Source of the DNA: a virus
Strand: one strand, 5' to 3'
Virus record (IMG/VR): IMGVR_UViG_3300047319_001872
Span: 62,001-126,000 of that record
DNA length: 64,000 bases
Made by a program: the position numbers and the translations under genes. The notes beneath the pieces were generated by a model. That model had not been told where the DNA came from, ran no database searches, and was given only the letters and a program-made list of their open reading frames with translations. This document shows positions 15,858-25,047 of the stretch, piece by piece. Within the stretch, counting starts at the first letter, position 1, and each line of letters starts with the position of its first letter.

Positions 15858-18722
15858 ATGTCCAAAGCGTTGAAGGAAGCCATTGCGCTTGCTGGCAGTG
15901 GCAAACGCTACTCGGCGATGTCCTTGGTTCGTCAAGACCCAGGCATGGCCGCCACCATCAGCAAGATGGTCCATGGCAAAACGCCTCCCCGGTACGACAG
16001 CTCTGGAAACATGACGACGGACAATCCGTCGATCCAGGCATTGAAGAACGTCTCGGATAATACGGTTCAAAACATCTCGGACGCCCAGACGGTGCTCCAG
16101 ACGTTGCCCGAGCTCGAACTGGCCATCCAGATCCTCGTGTCCTCGGTACTTTCACCGAAAGACATGATGACCGTGGAGCTGACATATAAAGCTCCCGAGA
16201 ACCTGGTCCCGCCGGAAGTGAACACGGCAATGACCAATCGTGTTCGCGTCCATTTTGAACAGAACTATAAAATAAAGCAGGTCCTTCCTCGGATGCTGCG
16301 TGATGTTCTGGCTGAGACGGGCTCGTATCCGGTCGCGGTGATTCCTGAGAACTCGATTGACGATGTGATCAACTCCAATCGCAAAGTCTCGATGGAAAGC
16401 CTCACCGAGCATTTCACTAACGACGGCAAGATCAAGCCACTCGGTCTGCTCGGGCCAGTCACGAAGAACAAGCCCACTCCCACACGGGCGGGCGCGGCGC
16501 TCTCGATGGAGTCGCTCGAGACGTTTAAGTTCGACACGACCTACAACACCAGCGTCACGTTGGAGAAGTCGTTCGATAACGCGGCGCAAGAGACGTACAC
16601 GACGGTCACCGATAATCCGTCGCTGCTCAAGATCCCGATGATCAATCAGAAGATCCGGGAAAGTCGCGTGATGGACTTGCTGGGTGCGCGCAACGGTCTG
16701 TCGCGCAGCATGAAGCTCGCCACCGAAGCGTACGGCGCGCAGAGCCCGATCCATCAGGTGCAACAGCATAAGCCCAATGACCGGGAACTGGCGGGGATGA
16801 TCTATCGGGATCGCAACTACCAGTACAAGCCGATCACCACGCTGAAGACCCAAGAGCAGCTGAATCGTCGCACGGTGGGTGCACCGCTCATCATGCACTT
16901 GCCCTCGGAAGCCGTGATTCCGGTGTTCGTGCCGGGTAACGTTGAGCAGCACGTGGGCTTCTTCATCCTGATCGATGAAGACGGTCATCCGATCCAGCGT
17001 ATTGCCGACATCGACTACTACCAGCAACTGAACGCCCGGATGAATTCGGGTGGTTCGTTCCCTTCGGCCATGCTGCAAAAGGTCAAGGCGAACATGCAGG
17101 GGTTCGACAACACCAACAACGCCCACCTGGATTACTCGGCGCGTGTCTACGGTGAAATGATCGAGCAGGATCTGTTGGCTCGGCTGCGCAACGGTGTGTA
17201 CGGTAACGGTGTGGCACTGGCCAAGCGCGAAGAAGTCTACCGCATCATGTTTGCGCGGGCGCTCGCTAAGCAACACACGCAGCTGCTCTTCATGCCGATC
17301 GAGTTCATGACGTACTTCGCGCTGCGCTATAACGGCGACGGCATGGGTAAGTCGATGCTTGACGACCTGAAGATCATCAACTCGCTGCGCTCGATGCTCT
17401 TGTTTGCTAACGTGATGGCGGCCGTCAAGAACTCGATGGGTCGGACTGAAGTCAAGATCAAGATGGACGAACACGATCCTGACCCGCAGAAGACCTTTGA
17501 GCGCGTGGTGCACGAAATCTTGCGCAGTCGTCAGCAAGCGTTCCCGGTGGGGACCAACTCGCCGATGGACATCGTGGACTGGGTGCAGCGCGCCGGTTTT
17601 GAGTTCGTACCGGAAGGCCATCCTGGCTTGCCGGACATGACGGTGGAGTTTGGTGAGAAGAACACCAGCTACGTGAAGCCCGATACGGAGCTCGACGACG
17701 ATCTGCGCAAGCGCTCGATCATGGGTCTCGGTCTCACGCCGCAGTCGGTCGATGCGGCTTTCGAAGCGGAGTTCGCCACGTCAGTCCTGACCAACAACAT
17801 CCTCTTGTCCAAGCGGGTGATGAACATTCAGGAAGTGATCGAGCCGCAACTGGCTGATCACGTGCGTAAGGTCATGATGAACGATGAAGAGCTCGTTCGT
17901 GATCTGCGGGCGATTCTGGAAGCGAGCGCCGATAAGCTGCTCGAACGTTTGAAGAAGCAAGACGAGGCCCATAAGGACGATCCGACCTATCGCTCGAACC
18001 TGGGTGGTCAGCCCAAGGAACTGGTGATTCAGCAGCTCCTGTACGACTTTGTGATGGGTCTGGAAGTTAGCCTGCCGAAGCCGAACAGCGTGACGCTGGA
18101 AAACCAACTCGCGGCGATGGACACGTACTCGAAGTCACTCGATCAGGGCCTCGACTACTACATCTCGACGAACTTCCTGACGTCGGACACCACGGGTGAC
18201 CTCAGCAACTACGCCGGTTCGCTCAAGGAAATGGCCAAGGCCTACTTCATGCGTAAGTGGATGGGTGAGAATGGCGTGCTGCCGGAGCTCTCCGATCTGA
18301 ACACGCTCGATGACGACGGCAAGCCGAAGCTCAACCTGTGGGACGCGTTCCAGGATCACACCAGCAACATGATCCTGAGCATGGACCACTTCATGAACGG
18401 CATGAAGCCGATCAAGGATGCAGCGGGGTTGAACAACGCCAAGCGTCAAGAGACCGACCAGAATAGCGGTGGGATGGGAGGCGGGATGGGTGACATGGGT
18501 GGCGGCAGCATGGGCGGTGACATGTCCATGGGCGGCGACACCGGTCTGGGTGGGTTGGGTGGCAGTGATGACTTTGGGGGTGGGGGTTTCGACATGGGCG
18601 GCGCAGGGGGCGGTGACGATCCCTTTAACCTCGGTGGCGGAGCCAGCACGACCGATGAAGCACCTTTGAATCCGGAAGATGACAAGCCGGAAGATCAGGG
18701 TGCGGCCGAACCGCAAGTCTAA
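15858..18722 (+). CDS. Portal vertex protein
   Basis: 954 residues, within the range of giant-phage portals. The N-terminal part (about 55-125) has the helical segment NISDAQTVLQTLPELELAIQILVSSV typical of portal wings. The centre holds MGKSMLDDLKIINSLRSML, and a later region holds RSIMGLGLTPQSVDAAFEAEFATSV followed by long helices (about 615-720), as in T4 gp20 and phiKZ-type portals. The portal forms the dodecameric ring for packaging and tail attachment. Residues about 870-935 are an odd Gly/Met/Asp-rich low-complexity tail (GGMGGGMGDMGGG and similar). Two internal SMES motifs could be protease sites. It stands alone as a plus-strand unit with its own terminator. The portal call rests on size, pattern and context. 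Confidence 0.75.
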   Translation: MSKALKEAIALAGSGKRYSAMSLVRQDPGMAATISKMVHGKTPPRYDSSGNMTTDNPSIQALKNVSDNTVQNISDAQTVLQTLPELELAIQILVSSVLSPKDMMTVELTYKAPENLVPPEVNTAMTNRVRVHFEQNYKIKQVLPRMLRDVLAETGSYPVAVIPENSIDDVINSNRKVSMESLTEHFTNDGKIKPLGLLGPVTKNKPTPTRAGAALSMESLETFKFDTTYNTSVTLEKSFDNAAQETYTTVTDNPSLLKIPMINQKIRESRVMDLLGARNGLSRSMKLATEAYGAQSPIHQVQQHKPNDRELAGMIYRDRNYQYKPITTLKTQEQLNRRTVGAPLIMHLPSEAVIPVFVPGNVEQHVGFFILIDEDGHPIQRIADIDYYQQLNARMNSGGSFPSAMLQKVKANMQGFDNTNNAHLDYSARVYGEMIEQDLLARLRNGVYGNGVALAKREEVYRIMFARALAKQHTQLLFMPIEFMTYFALRYNGDGMGKSMLDDLKIINSLRSMLLFANVMAAVKNSMGRTEVKIKMDEHDPDPQKTFERVVHEILRSRQQAFPVGTNSPMDIVDWVQRAGFEFVPEGHPGLPDMTVEFGEKNTSYVKPDTELDDDLRKRSIMGLGLTPQSVDAAFEAEFATSVLTNNILLSKRVMNIQEVIEPQLADHVRKVMMNDEELVRDLRAILEASADKLLERLKKQDEAHKDDPTYRSNLGGQPKELVIQQLLYDFVMGLEVSLPKPNSVTLENQLAAMDTYSKSLDQGLDYYISTNFLTSDTTGDLSNYAGSLKEMAKAYFMRKWMGENGVLPELSDLNTLDDDGKPKLNLWDAFQDHTSNMILSMDHFMNGMKPIKDAAGLNNAKRQETDQNSGGMGGGMGDMGGGSMGGDMSMGGDTGLGGLGGSDDFGGGGFDMGGAGGGDDPFNLGGGASTTDEAPLNPEDDKPEDQGAAEPQV

Positions 18723-18742
18723 GACCAAAAAAAAAAGAGCGT

Positions 18743-18780
18743 CATAAGCCCCCAGGCTTTCGCCTGGGGGTCTATGCCGT
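18743..18780. terminator. Two-way terminator hairpin after portal gene
   Basis: GCCCCCAGGC and GCCTGGGGG pair around a TTTC loop, framed by CATAA (18743) and CTATGCCGT (to 18780). An A-run at 18727-18736 supplies a T-run on the minus strand, so the minus-strand gene also ends here. Confidence 0.88.
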
Positions 18781-18854
18781 CTTTAAGACGTGTCGAGCAC
18801 GCCGTTTGGATTTGTTATTATTGGCCCCACCGCACGGCCCCCGTTGTTCAATTA

Positions 18855-20648
18855 CTAGTCACGGACCTTGAGCAGGTTCGCAGCCACCGTATCCATCTGT
18901 TCTTTCAACACCGGATCAGCAGGCGAGGCTACCGGCGCAACGCCACCCGGCCACAGTCCTGCGTCATCGATGTGGGCGATGGAACGGTTCATCCCACGCG
19001 GCAATTTAGATGGCACAAACACGTTGGTCACGACCCCGAATGCATCGCGAACAATCTGTGCACTGCCCTCCTGTACCGCGTCGAAGATCCGGTCGGCTTC
19101 TGCTTGCAGTGCCGCCATCTCTTCGTTGGTCTTCCAGCGCACCCCGCACTGGTTATCGAACACCAGATCCACCGGTAGGTTCGAATAGTCGAATGCCATT
19201 TCACCCCCGCCGATATGCACCCCGCGAATGAATGACTGAGCACGTACCAGCATCTGTTCACGCGTTTCACCGGTGAGCGGATGGATCTGCATCTGGTACT
19301 TGAAGCCCGACTCCAGCTCGCCGTTATGATCCCCGTTGTCTTGCCCCAACGGATGACCCAACACCACGCCACCAAATTCAGGCAGTGTTTCCAGAATCGG
19401 TGAAGATTCACGGGCTTGTTGGCTCGTCATGGCTTGCAGCGCCTCCCGGCCTGCTCGCGTCAGCTGGCTGTGAGCTTTCGGATCGAAAAGTGGCGTCGAG
19501 CCCGACACATGCGCGCCCGAGATACCGGCGTTCTGGATTTTCCGGTTGAGATGGATTTCCGGAAACTTCGGCTTGAGCGCAGTGTAGATGCGCACCACAT
19601 CTGACGGCGTTACCGGTTGACGATCCCAGCGCGAAATAAATACGTCCAACTGCGGCAGGGTATCGTTGTCCTCGAACTCCCTCTTGCGGTAACCCAGGTA
19701 GCTCTCCTGCGCGGGTGGCGGGATAAGGTGAACGGTGCCGATCCGGAACTCACCAAGAAGGCTCACGAGTGCAGGTTCTTTGAGCATCTCGTCCAGCAAG
19801 GCCTGACACTTGAATTCCTGGAGCTGCAGGTATTCTTGCACTTCGCTCGACTTGTTCTGCATATCGAGCATGTGTTGCTTGGCGTATTTACGACGCACGA
19901 TGCTTTTGCTCATCTCCTGCGTGAGCGTCGTGCCCACTGGCGGTTCGTCGTCTTCGGCGGCCTGAGCAATCTCCAGGAAGTTCTTCACGCTCTGGTCTTG
20001 ATGGGCGTCACCGCTCAGTCGTACTTGACCTTCGGCGACCATCTCGTCACGCGTCTTGTGCGGCAGCAGCGCGGCGCTCGCGTTCAGGGCGTCGGGATTA
20101 GCTTGACGGGCTTGCTCCAGGATTGCCCTGGTGCTCGGACGCAACCGCAGTTCCGCTGGCAGCTTGGCCGAACCGAGCCCATAGTGACGCTCCATCACTT
20201 CAGCGCTCGAGAAGTCGCGCGGGGCATCACTAGCCGATGCTTCGGCTTGCGCGACACCCAGGTCCAGCGTGCTGCCTGGATAAGTGATACGCGTCGGTTG
20301 CCAGCATCCCATTTCCATGTCGACATGTGCCGCGTTCTGGTGGATCGGTGAATACTTCGTCGGCCTAGCCTGCCAGCGTTCCGTGCCTTCGATTCCGGCG
20401 CCGACCAGATAGAGACGCCCCACTGCGCGTTCGACGAAGACGAATTCCGTGTCCTTGAAGACACCGTTGGCGATGGCGTTTTCCAGAATCTGCTGGCATT
20501 CTTCCCGTGGCGGCATGCCGTCATTGAAAAACGAGATCTGCTCGTCTTCCACGCTGTTCTGGCGCAAGAACTCCGAGAAAGCATAGGCGAGCAGCGTCTT
20601 ACCGGTATGGCTGGCGCCGTCGATGGTGATGCGAATTCCTTTCTTCAT
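18855..20648 (-). CDS. P-loop NTPase-domain protein of unknown role
   Basis: 597 residues. The N-terminus ITIDGASHTGKTLLAYAF is a Walker A P-loop (GASHTGKT, residues 10-17) in the position of small-molecule kinases and AAA-type ATPases. A possible Walker B follows in EFVFVERAVGRLYLVGAG. The remaining 450 residues contain helical and Pro-rich regions with no family I recognise, including a C-terminal globular part (MQIHPLTGETREQMLV). It may be a packaging, assembly or DNA-metabolism ATPase; a large terminase is unlikely because no nuclease domain with conserved Asp residues is visible. It starts the minus-strand operon that includes the five-member repeat family. Confidence 0.65.
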   Translation of the reverse strand: MKKGIRITIDGASHTGKTLLAYAFSEFLRQNSVEDEQISFFNDGMPPREECQQILENAIANGVFKDTEFVFVERAVGRLYLVGAGIEGTERWQARPTKYSPIHQNAAHVDMEMGCWQPTRITYPGSTLDLGVAQAEASASDAPRDFSSAEVMERHYGLGSAKLPAELRLRPSTRAILEQARQANPDALNASAALLPHKTRDEMVAEGQVRLSGDAHQDQSVKNFLEIAQAAEDDEPPVGTTLTQEMSKSIVRRKYAKQHMLDMQNKSSEVQEYLQLQEFKCQALLDEMLKEPALVSLLGEFRIGTVHLIPPPAQESYLGYRKREFEDNDTLPQLDVFISRWDRQPVTPSDVVRIYTALKPKFPEIHLNRKIQNAGISGAHVSGSTPLFDPKAHSQLTRAGREALQAMTSQQARESSPILETLPEFGGVVLGHPLGQDNGDHNGELESGFKYQMQIHPLTGETREQMLVRAQSFIRGVHIGGGEMAFDYSNLPVDLVFDNQCGVRWKTNEEMAALQAEADRIFDAVQEGSAQIVRDAFGVVTNVFVPSKLPRGMNRSIAHIDDAGLWPGGVAPVASPADPVLKEQMDTVAANLLKVRD

Positions 20649-20671
20649 CCTGTTCTCCTGAAAGCGTTATG

Positions 20672-21175
20672 TTAAGCGGTGGCGTATTCGATCTCTTGCA
20701 ACAAGGGTCGATCCCCAAGGCGAAAGCCCGCGTTGATAATGAGACCCAGCACGCTGTTGGGCGTCGGCTCGCCCGCGCCGTCGAGCCAGCGTTGATACTC
20801 GGCGGCACCCTCGGTGTACTCTTGCGTGAGCTCACCATAGCCGAGCCAGCTAATCATGTCTGCCAGTGCCCGCTCCTGTTCACGGGCACGATTGTAAAAA
20901 CGCGGGGCGTACTCTTGCGAGACCGAGCGCATAAAGCGCACTTCAAAGAAGCCCGTGAACTGCCGCGCCCGGATACGCACCTCACGTTCAGCGGCTTCGC
21001 TGCCCGAGGTTGCGCCGAAGCGAATTTCCATATCACCCCACCCTGTCGAGGCATACAGCTTTTCCTTTACCGTGCCCAGGGGGAAGACCTTCTTCGAGAT
21101 GATCTGGGAGTTCAAAGCCTCGATCAGCTTGACGCCGAATTCGTTACCAGCATTGGTGAAATCAAAGAGTTCCAT
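20672..21175 (-). CDS. Hypothetical protein
   Basis: 167 residues between the repeat family and the P-loop protein gene. The N-terminus is helical (FTNAGNEFGVKLIEALNSQI); the centre has mixed charged strands and the C-terminus is helical. It has no membrane segment and no known motif. The C-terminal half (DMISWLGYGELTQEY, GLIINAGFRLGD) resembles a helical adaptor. The gene is preceded by a hairpin terminator, so it may have its own promoter in the short AT-rich spacer. Confidence 0.65.
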   Translation of the reverse strand: MELFDFTNAGNEFGVKLIEALNSQIISKKVFPLGTVKEKLYASTGWGDMEIRFGATSGSEAAEREVRIRARQFTGFFEVRFMRSVSQEYAPRFYNRAREQERALADMISWLGYGELTQEYTEGAAEYQRWLDGAGEPTPNSVLGLIINAGFRLGDRPLLQEIEYATA

Positions 21176-21190
21176 TTTTATTCAATTAGG

Positions 21191-21234
21191 CCATAAGCGT
21201 TATAAGTAGACGAGGCGGCCGCAGCCACCTCGTC
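21191..21234 (-). terminator. Terminator hairpin after the repeat-family genes
   Basis: GACGAGG at 21209-21215 pairs with CCTCGTC at 21228-21234. CATAAGC lies on the left side, as in other hairpins of this phage. Confidence 0.65.
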
Positions 21235-21252
21235 CGGATCACATTGCAGGTA

Positions 21253-21675
21253 TTACAGCTTGCCCGACTGTTCGACGACACAGCCGTCGAGGATCAATGC
21301 TTCTTCGGCAGTGATCCCTTCTTCCCCGAGACTACCAATCTCCAGAGTCGCCCTCTGGTTCTGGTTGGTCCATGTCACGAGCCCGTCAAGATTGACTTCA
21401 GCCGTATTGGGATCTTCCCGGCTAATGACCATCACGCTCGCGCTGAACATGTTTGGATTGGCCTCTCGCATGGCATCGAGCAACGACTGCGGCTCCTCGA
21501 CGGCACCAGATTGGCTACTCCACGCACGGAATCCGGGCGAATCAGCAATGATGTTGGCTACAGCTACGTTTTCAAACCCGTAGGTATCCTTCAAACCTTG
21601 ACCGATCGCCCGCCCTACCAGTTCCGCCGCTTTCCCATCGGGTGAAGATACGATGATGCTGATGGGTGCGTCCAC
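21253..21675 (-). CDS. Repeat-family protein 1 (NPxxF family)
   Basis: 140 residues. One of five adjacent paralogs that share a beta strand at the start (ISIIVSSPDGKAAELVG), a Gly-Phe-x-x-Val strand (YGFENVAVA) and the signature SLLDAMREANPNMFSASVMV. The fold looks like a small alpha/beta domain of about 90 residues with a variable tail; here the tail includes EEGITAEEALILDGCVV. Function unknown. Tandem copies suggest subunits of a complex or recent dose expansion. It is the last of the cluster and is followed by a hairpin. Confidence 0.78.
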   Translation of the reverse strand: MDAPISIIVSSPDGKAAELVGRAIGQGLKDTYGFENVAVANIIADSPGFRAWSSQSGAVEEPQSLLDAMREANPNMFSASVMVISREDPNTAEVNLDGLVTWTNQNQRATLEIGSLGEEGITAEEALILDGCVVEQSGKL

Positions 21676-21687
21676 CTTTCCTCCCTA

Positions 21688-22056
21688 TTAATCGCGTTCA
21701 TTCACCTCGTCGCGATCCAGCTCGAGCGCGACTTCCAGATCCGCAGCCTCGTTGGGCGGCAAATCCATCTCCACCTCGAGTTCCGGCTCCAGACAGGCAC
21801 TCACCACTTCAATGCGACGATGGAAGAGCGCCGGATTAGCGTCCGCCATCGCATCGAGCAACGACTTGCCTTGCTCGAAGTCCGTTTGCGGCTCGCCCTC
21901 GCCTTCGCTACTCACATCCGCATTGTGAGTAACCGTGACGTTGGTGAAGCCGACGTTCTGAATTGCATGACCGACGACCTTACCGAGCGCCAGCGCGAGA
22001 TCGTTGTTATCCGACTCGATGATGACGCTGGCAACGGCATCTTGTTTCTGTTCCAT
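21688..22056 (-). CDS. Repeat-family protein 2 (NPxxF family)
   Basis: 122 residues, preceded by AGGAAGGAC. Shared family elements: VASVIIESDNNDLALALGKVV, VGFTNVTVTHN and SLLDAMADANPALFHRRIEVV. The C-terminal tail is very acidic (DLPPNEAADLEVALELDRDE), unlike the other copies. Different tails on a common core suggest that each copy contacts a different partner. No catalytic residues are obvious. Confidence 0.78.
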   Translation of the reverse strand: MEQKQDAVASVIIESDNNDLALALGKVVGHAIQNVGFTNVTVTHNADVSSEGEGEPQTDFEQGKSLLDAMADANPALFHRRIEVVSACLEPELEVEMDLPPNEAADLEVALELDRDEVNERD

Positions 22057-22084
22057 GTCCTTCCTCCTTGTTTTACTGCGTCGT

Positions 22085-22498
22085 TTACTGCACGATGACC
22101 GTAGCTGCTTCGGGTTTGCTCACCCGGATCGCATCGTTCAGACCTGCGCCGTCGCCAAGTTCTTCCTTGGCGTCTTCAATCATGTCCGTGACGAGATCCA
22201 GTGCCGCGCTGCCACCCGCTGTGGCAATGACGGCGATGGGTGCATCGAAGAGCTGCGGGTTCAGGGCCTTCATCGAGCCGAGGAGCGTGTCCGCGTTCGA
22301 GAGGTCCACATCCACACGCGTCGGATCGTCGCTTTTGTCGACATGGATCGCCACGTTCGTGAAACCTGCATCCGCCAAACCTTTATTCACCGCGACGGCG
22401 ATCGCCTGTCGCTGGCTGATGTTGTCTGACGCGATAATGACGCCCGCGCCACTGTCGTTCTTGGTTACGTCGTTCATAATGCGCGCAAATTCCTTCAT
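22085..22498 (-). CDS. Repeat-family protein 3 (NPxxF family)
   Basis: 137 residues. Family elements: AGVIIASDNISQRQAIAVAV, AGFTNVAIHVDKSDDP and TLLGSMKALNPQLFDAPIAVI. A helical tail follows (LVTDMIEDAKEELGDGAGL). The core begins about 18 residues in, after a short helix. The neighbours on both sides are members of the same family with 29-30 base gaps, so all are likely co-transcribed. Confidence 0.78.
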   Translation of the reverse strand: MKEFARIMNDVTKNDSGAGVIIASDNISQRQAIAVAVNKGLADAGFTNVAIHVDKSDDPTRVDVDLSNADTLLGSMKALNPQLFDAPIAVIATAGGSAALDLVTDMIEDAKEELGDGAGLNDAIRVSKPEAATVIVQ

Positions 22499-22528
22499 GA
22501 TACCGTTCCTGTTCGTGATGGGTTTTTG

Positions 22529-22966
22529 TTAGACGAGAACTTCGTCGAGTAGCACTGCTTTGGGTGCTACAAACGTGGCGAGGTCAATGATGGTGCCGTC
22601 TTTCAGACGGCCTTGACCAGGTTGTAGATCGGACAAATCGCCCGCAAGTTCCGCCATGTCAATGTGGTCAGCCATGGTGCTCAGATGGGGCTCTGTGGCT
22701 TCCACCGGGTTCTCGCTATAGGGCATAGCGAGGATGCTTACTGGCCGCTCGAACAGTCGCGGATTCAGTGTGCGCATCTCATCAAGCAGGCTCGGAAGCG
22801 CTGAGCGTTCGATCACCTTGCTTGTTTCGTCGTCGCGGCTGGCGATGCCAGTGTCGACGTGTGTGAACCCCGATTCCTGCAGTTTGTCTTGAATCAGACT
22901 TGCCACCAGCTGCCGGGTCTCCGCGCCCTGTGCTTCGATGATGACATTGATTGCGTCAGGAGTCAT
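22529..22966 (-). CDS. Repeat-family protein 4 (NPxxF family)
   Basis: 145 residues from the ATG of MTPDAINVII, preceded by AAGGAACGATTAGGC; a longer frame upstream lacks a ribosome site and runs through a terminator hairpin. Family elements: INVIIEAQGAETRQLVASLI, SGFTHVDTGIASRDDE and SLLDEMRTLNPRLFERPVSIL. The tail ends TIIDLATFVAPKAVLLDEVLV. It is the first of four contiguous copies. Confidence 0.8.
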   Translation of the reverse strand: MTPDAINVIIEAQGAETRQLVASLIQDKLQESGFTHVDTGIASRDDETSKVIERSALPSLLDEMRTLNPRLFERPVSILAMPYSENPVEATEPHLSTMADHIDMAELAGDLSDLQPGQGRLKDGTIIDLATFVAPKAVLLDEVLV

Positions 22967-22989
22967 GCCTAATCGTTCCTTGAAGGGCT

Positions 22990-23027
22990 CATAAGACGGA
23001 GGGGCCGAAGGCACCCTCCATCTCATG
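22990..23027 (-). terminator. Terminator hairpin (CATAA...CATG frame)
   Basis: GGAGGG and CCCTCC form the stem, framed by CATAAGAC on the left and CATG on the right. It lies downstream of the 23.0-25.4 kb genes and upstream of the four repeat-family genes, which therefore form their own unit. Confidence 0.7.
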
Positions 23028-23044
23028 CTCAGTCGTCGTAAGTT

Positions 23045-23449
23045 TTACTTCTGCTGCGAGGGACCCACATGCGCCCAGATCGTGTTAGCGGCAATGAGAA
23101 GCTCTTCTTCGATCGCCTCGACAAAGAGTTCTTCGGTTTTACCATCGTGCAGCCACAGATCAAAGAATCGCCCTGTACCCGGTTCATCATTCCGATAGTA
23201 CTCCCTCATCGACACGTACGGCACTTGCTGGCCCATACGGGTTAAGTCAATGAAGTAGAACTGGGTGTGTGCATGACTGTCTTCTGACTCGCACACGTAC
23301 ATGGTTTTCAGCTGAATGCTCGGAGTCTCCGAACGTACTGCTAACAGCTTAGCCTGCAGAATTCCCATGATGGCGTAGCCGAACGGGTTCGGTACGTTAT
23401 CAGCCATCGGAACAGTTTCAGGAAGGGCAGGTTTCTTACGGGCGCTCAT
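23045..23449 (-). CDS. Hypothetical protein
   Basis: 134 residues. A short basic N-terminus (SARKKPALPE) is followed by an alpha/beta domain (NPFGYAIMGILQAKLLAV, HAHTQFYFIDLTRMGQ, RFFDLWLHDG) and a C-terminal helix. There may be weak similarity in layout to the 126-residue protein encoded at 25048, but I cannot confirm homology by eye. No known motif. It lies 6 bases after the next upstream gene. Confidence 0.68.
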   Translation of the reverse strand: MSARKKPALPETVPMADNVPNPFGYAIMGILQAKLLAVRSETPSIQLKTMYVCESEDSHAHTQFYFIDLTRMGQQVPYVSMREYYRNDEPGTGRFFDLWLHDGKTEELFVEAIEEELLIAANTIWAHVGPSQQK

Positions 23450-23455
23450 TAATGC

Positions 23456-24616
23456 TTACTCCGTGGTCTGGAACTTACGAGTCCGATGCAGTTCGATGGA
23501 GAATGCCTCGGGGTTCTTTTCGATCTCAGCCCACGTCGTGTGATCGGGCACCATCGCAGGCAAGGTGAGATTCACACGATGTGAGTCACCGTCGACTAAG
23601 AACATGCCGATGGCGCCTGCCCACTGTCCCACGTACACCTGCGGGATCTTTTCAAAGCGCGCAATGCTGCTCAGCTTGAGGAGCTCACCCGCTTGCCCGA
23701 AGAATTCCACGTTCACCCAGCCGGGTTGCAGGTCCAGACCCTCCTCGATCACGACCTTCCATCTCGGCTTACCATCCGGCGTGTCCAGATACACCGTGGT
23801 AGTCCCGTAGGCGCTCTCAGTGGGCTCGCAGACGTCCGCGGCATAGCCAGTACAGTCGTAGGCCCCGACGACGCCCTTGGCCAGCAGCGCAAGCCCACGA
23901 CCGGCTGAGCACGCATCCTCCATTTCGAACTGATAGGACACTTGTGGCTGCAACTCGAGCCAGTCTGCATCCATCCAGAAACCGACCGGCTCGGCTTGCG
24001 TGAAATACGCCACCAGTGAGCTGACGAATTCGTCGGCTTCCAGATCGAGCTGACGACCTTTGCGATCGAGCACGGCTGATACATGCACGGGCGTAAGCTG
24101 GACGACACGCAGGTTGCCGCTCTTGATATTGAGCGTGCCTGAGAGTTCCATCTCCAATCGCACATACATTTCTTCAGCCATCATGCGCTGCAGAATCGGC
24201 GGACGGGACTCCACCGTAGTCCAGGTCGCCAACTCAGTCAGACCGATCACAAACGGAATGCGCTTGTTTTCAATCGCCAGCTGACAGAAGTCGGTTTGCG
24301 AGCAGGGGGCGAACCGGGCATCCGCTACATTCAGTCCGATGGCCGAAGTCACCACCTTCTCACAGTCGGGCAGCTTGAACACCACCCCATAGAGCCGCGG
24401 GTTCGTCGGATCAATGCCCCAGCTCGGGCGGATCACTTCTTGCGCGACGAGCTCTTCACTGCGGGCAAGTCCCGTGAAGGGAATGTTCACGTTAAAGCGC
24501 AATGCCGATGTGTAGACCGAGATGTGCGGAGTGAGTGCTTCTGCTTCGCCGAGATTGTACTGATCATCGACAAAGTGGTAACGGTTAAAGGGGGTATGCA
24601 ACGGTAGGATTTTCAT
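23456..24616 (-). CDS. Hypothetical protein
   Basis: 386 residues, mainly beta and mixed alpha/beta, with no signal peptide, no membrane helix and no recognised catalytic motif. Several Cys residues are scattered (PDCEKVV, APCSQTDFCQLAI, DACSAGRGLALL). It begins with a His-rich stretch (LPLHTPFNRYHFVDDQY). It sits between two groups of repeat-family genes in an otherwise small-gene operon and may be a structural partner of that family. Function unknown. Confidence 0.7.
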   Translation of the reverse strand: MKILPLHTPFNRYHFVDDQYNLGEAEALTPHISVYTSALRFNVNIPFTGLARSEELVAQEVIRPSWGIDPTNPRLYGVVFKLPDCEKVVTSAIGLNVADARFAPCSQTDFCQLAIENKRIPFVIGLTELATWTTVESRPPILQRMMAEEMYVRLEMELSGTLNIKSGNLRVVQLTPVHVSAVLDRKGRQLDLEADEFVSSLVAYFTQAEPVGFWMDADWLELQPQVSYQFEMEDACSAGRGLALLAKGVVGAYDCTGYAADVCEPTESAYGTTTVYLDTPDGKPRWKVVIEEGLDLQPGWVNVEFFGQAGELLKLSSIARFEKIPQVYVGQWAGAIGMFLVDGDSHRVNLTLPAMVPDHTTWAEIEKNPEAFSIELHRTRKFQTTE

Positions 24617-24653
24617 TTTCTTTTCCCTGTCTTTCTAACCTGTACTGACTACG

Positions 24654-25046
24654 CTAAAAGCGAATAGTGGTCACACCACCCTGAATCTCGATGGCCTTGA
24701 TGGGACCATCGGGCGGGCTCGGATTGGTGATCCGGTTCCAGGCCGCCTCATTGGGGATGTCTGGTTCAAACGCTTGCCGGGCCGTCTCCACCGTAATCGC
24801 GGTGGAAAAGATTTCGGGATTGAGTATCCGACACTCTTCCAAGAGCGTGGTCACATTCTCGGACGGCATCTGCTCCTTGTGATCCGGAATGTAATCGACG
24901 TGCTGAAAGCCTGCTCCTTCCAGGGCACCAAACACCACCTCTTTGGCGACCCAGCGGGCGCGCTCTGTGCCGCCAGTGATCACGATGCTCATCGCATCTT
25001 CACCCACATCCAGCGGTCCCACCAAGTCCATGTTCAGCTGTGCCAT
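24654..25046 (-). CDS. Repeat-family protein 5 (NPxxF family), separated from the other four
   Basis: 130 residues. Family elements: AMSIVITGGTERARWVAKEV, AGFQHVDYIPDHKEQ and TLLEECRILNPEIFSTAITV. Here the family signature D-x-M-R has become EECR, making this the most diverged copy, and the C-terminus ends in a short strand (EIQGGVTTIRF). It is separated from the other four by two unrelated genes and a terminator. Confidence 0.76.
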   Translation of the reverse strand: MAQLNMDLVGPLDVGEDAMSIVITGGTERARWVAKEVVFGALEGAGFQHVDYIPDHKEQMPSENVTTLLEECRILNPEIFSTAITVETARQAFEPDIPNEAAWNRITNPSPPDGPIKAIEIQGGVTTIRF

Positions 25047-25047
25047 G

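Noticed and set aside
18855-20648. Large terminase
   Set aside because: Only the N-terminal P-loop is present; no nuclease domain with the expected acidic residues.
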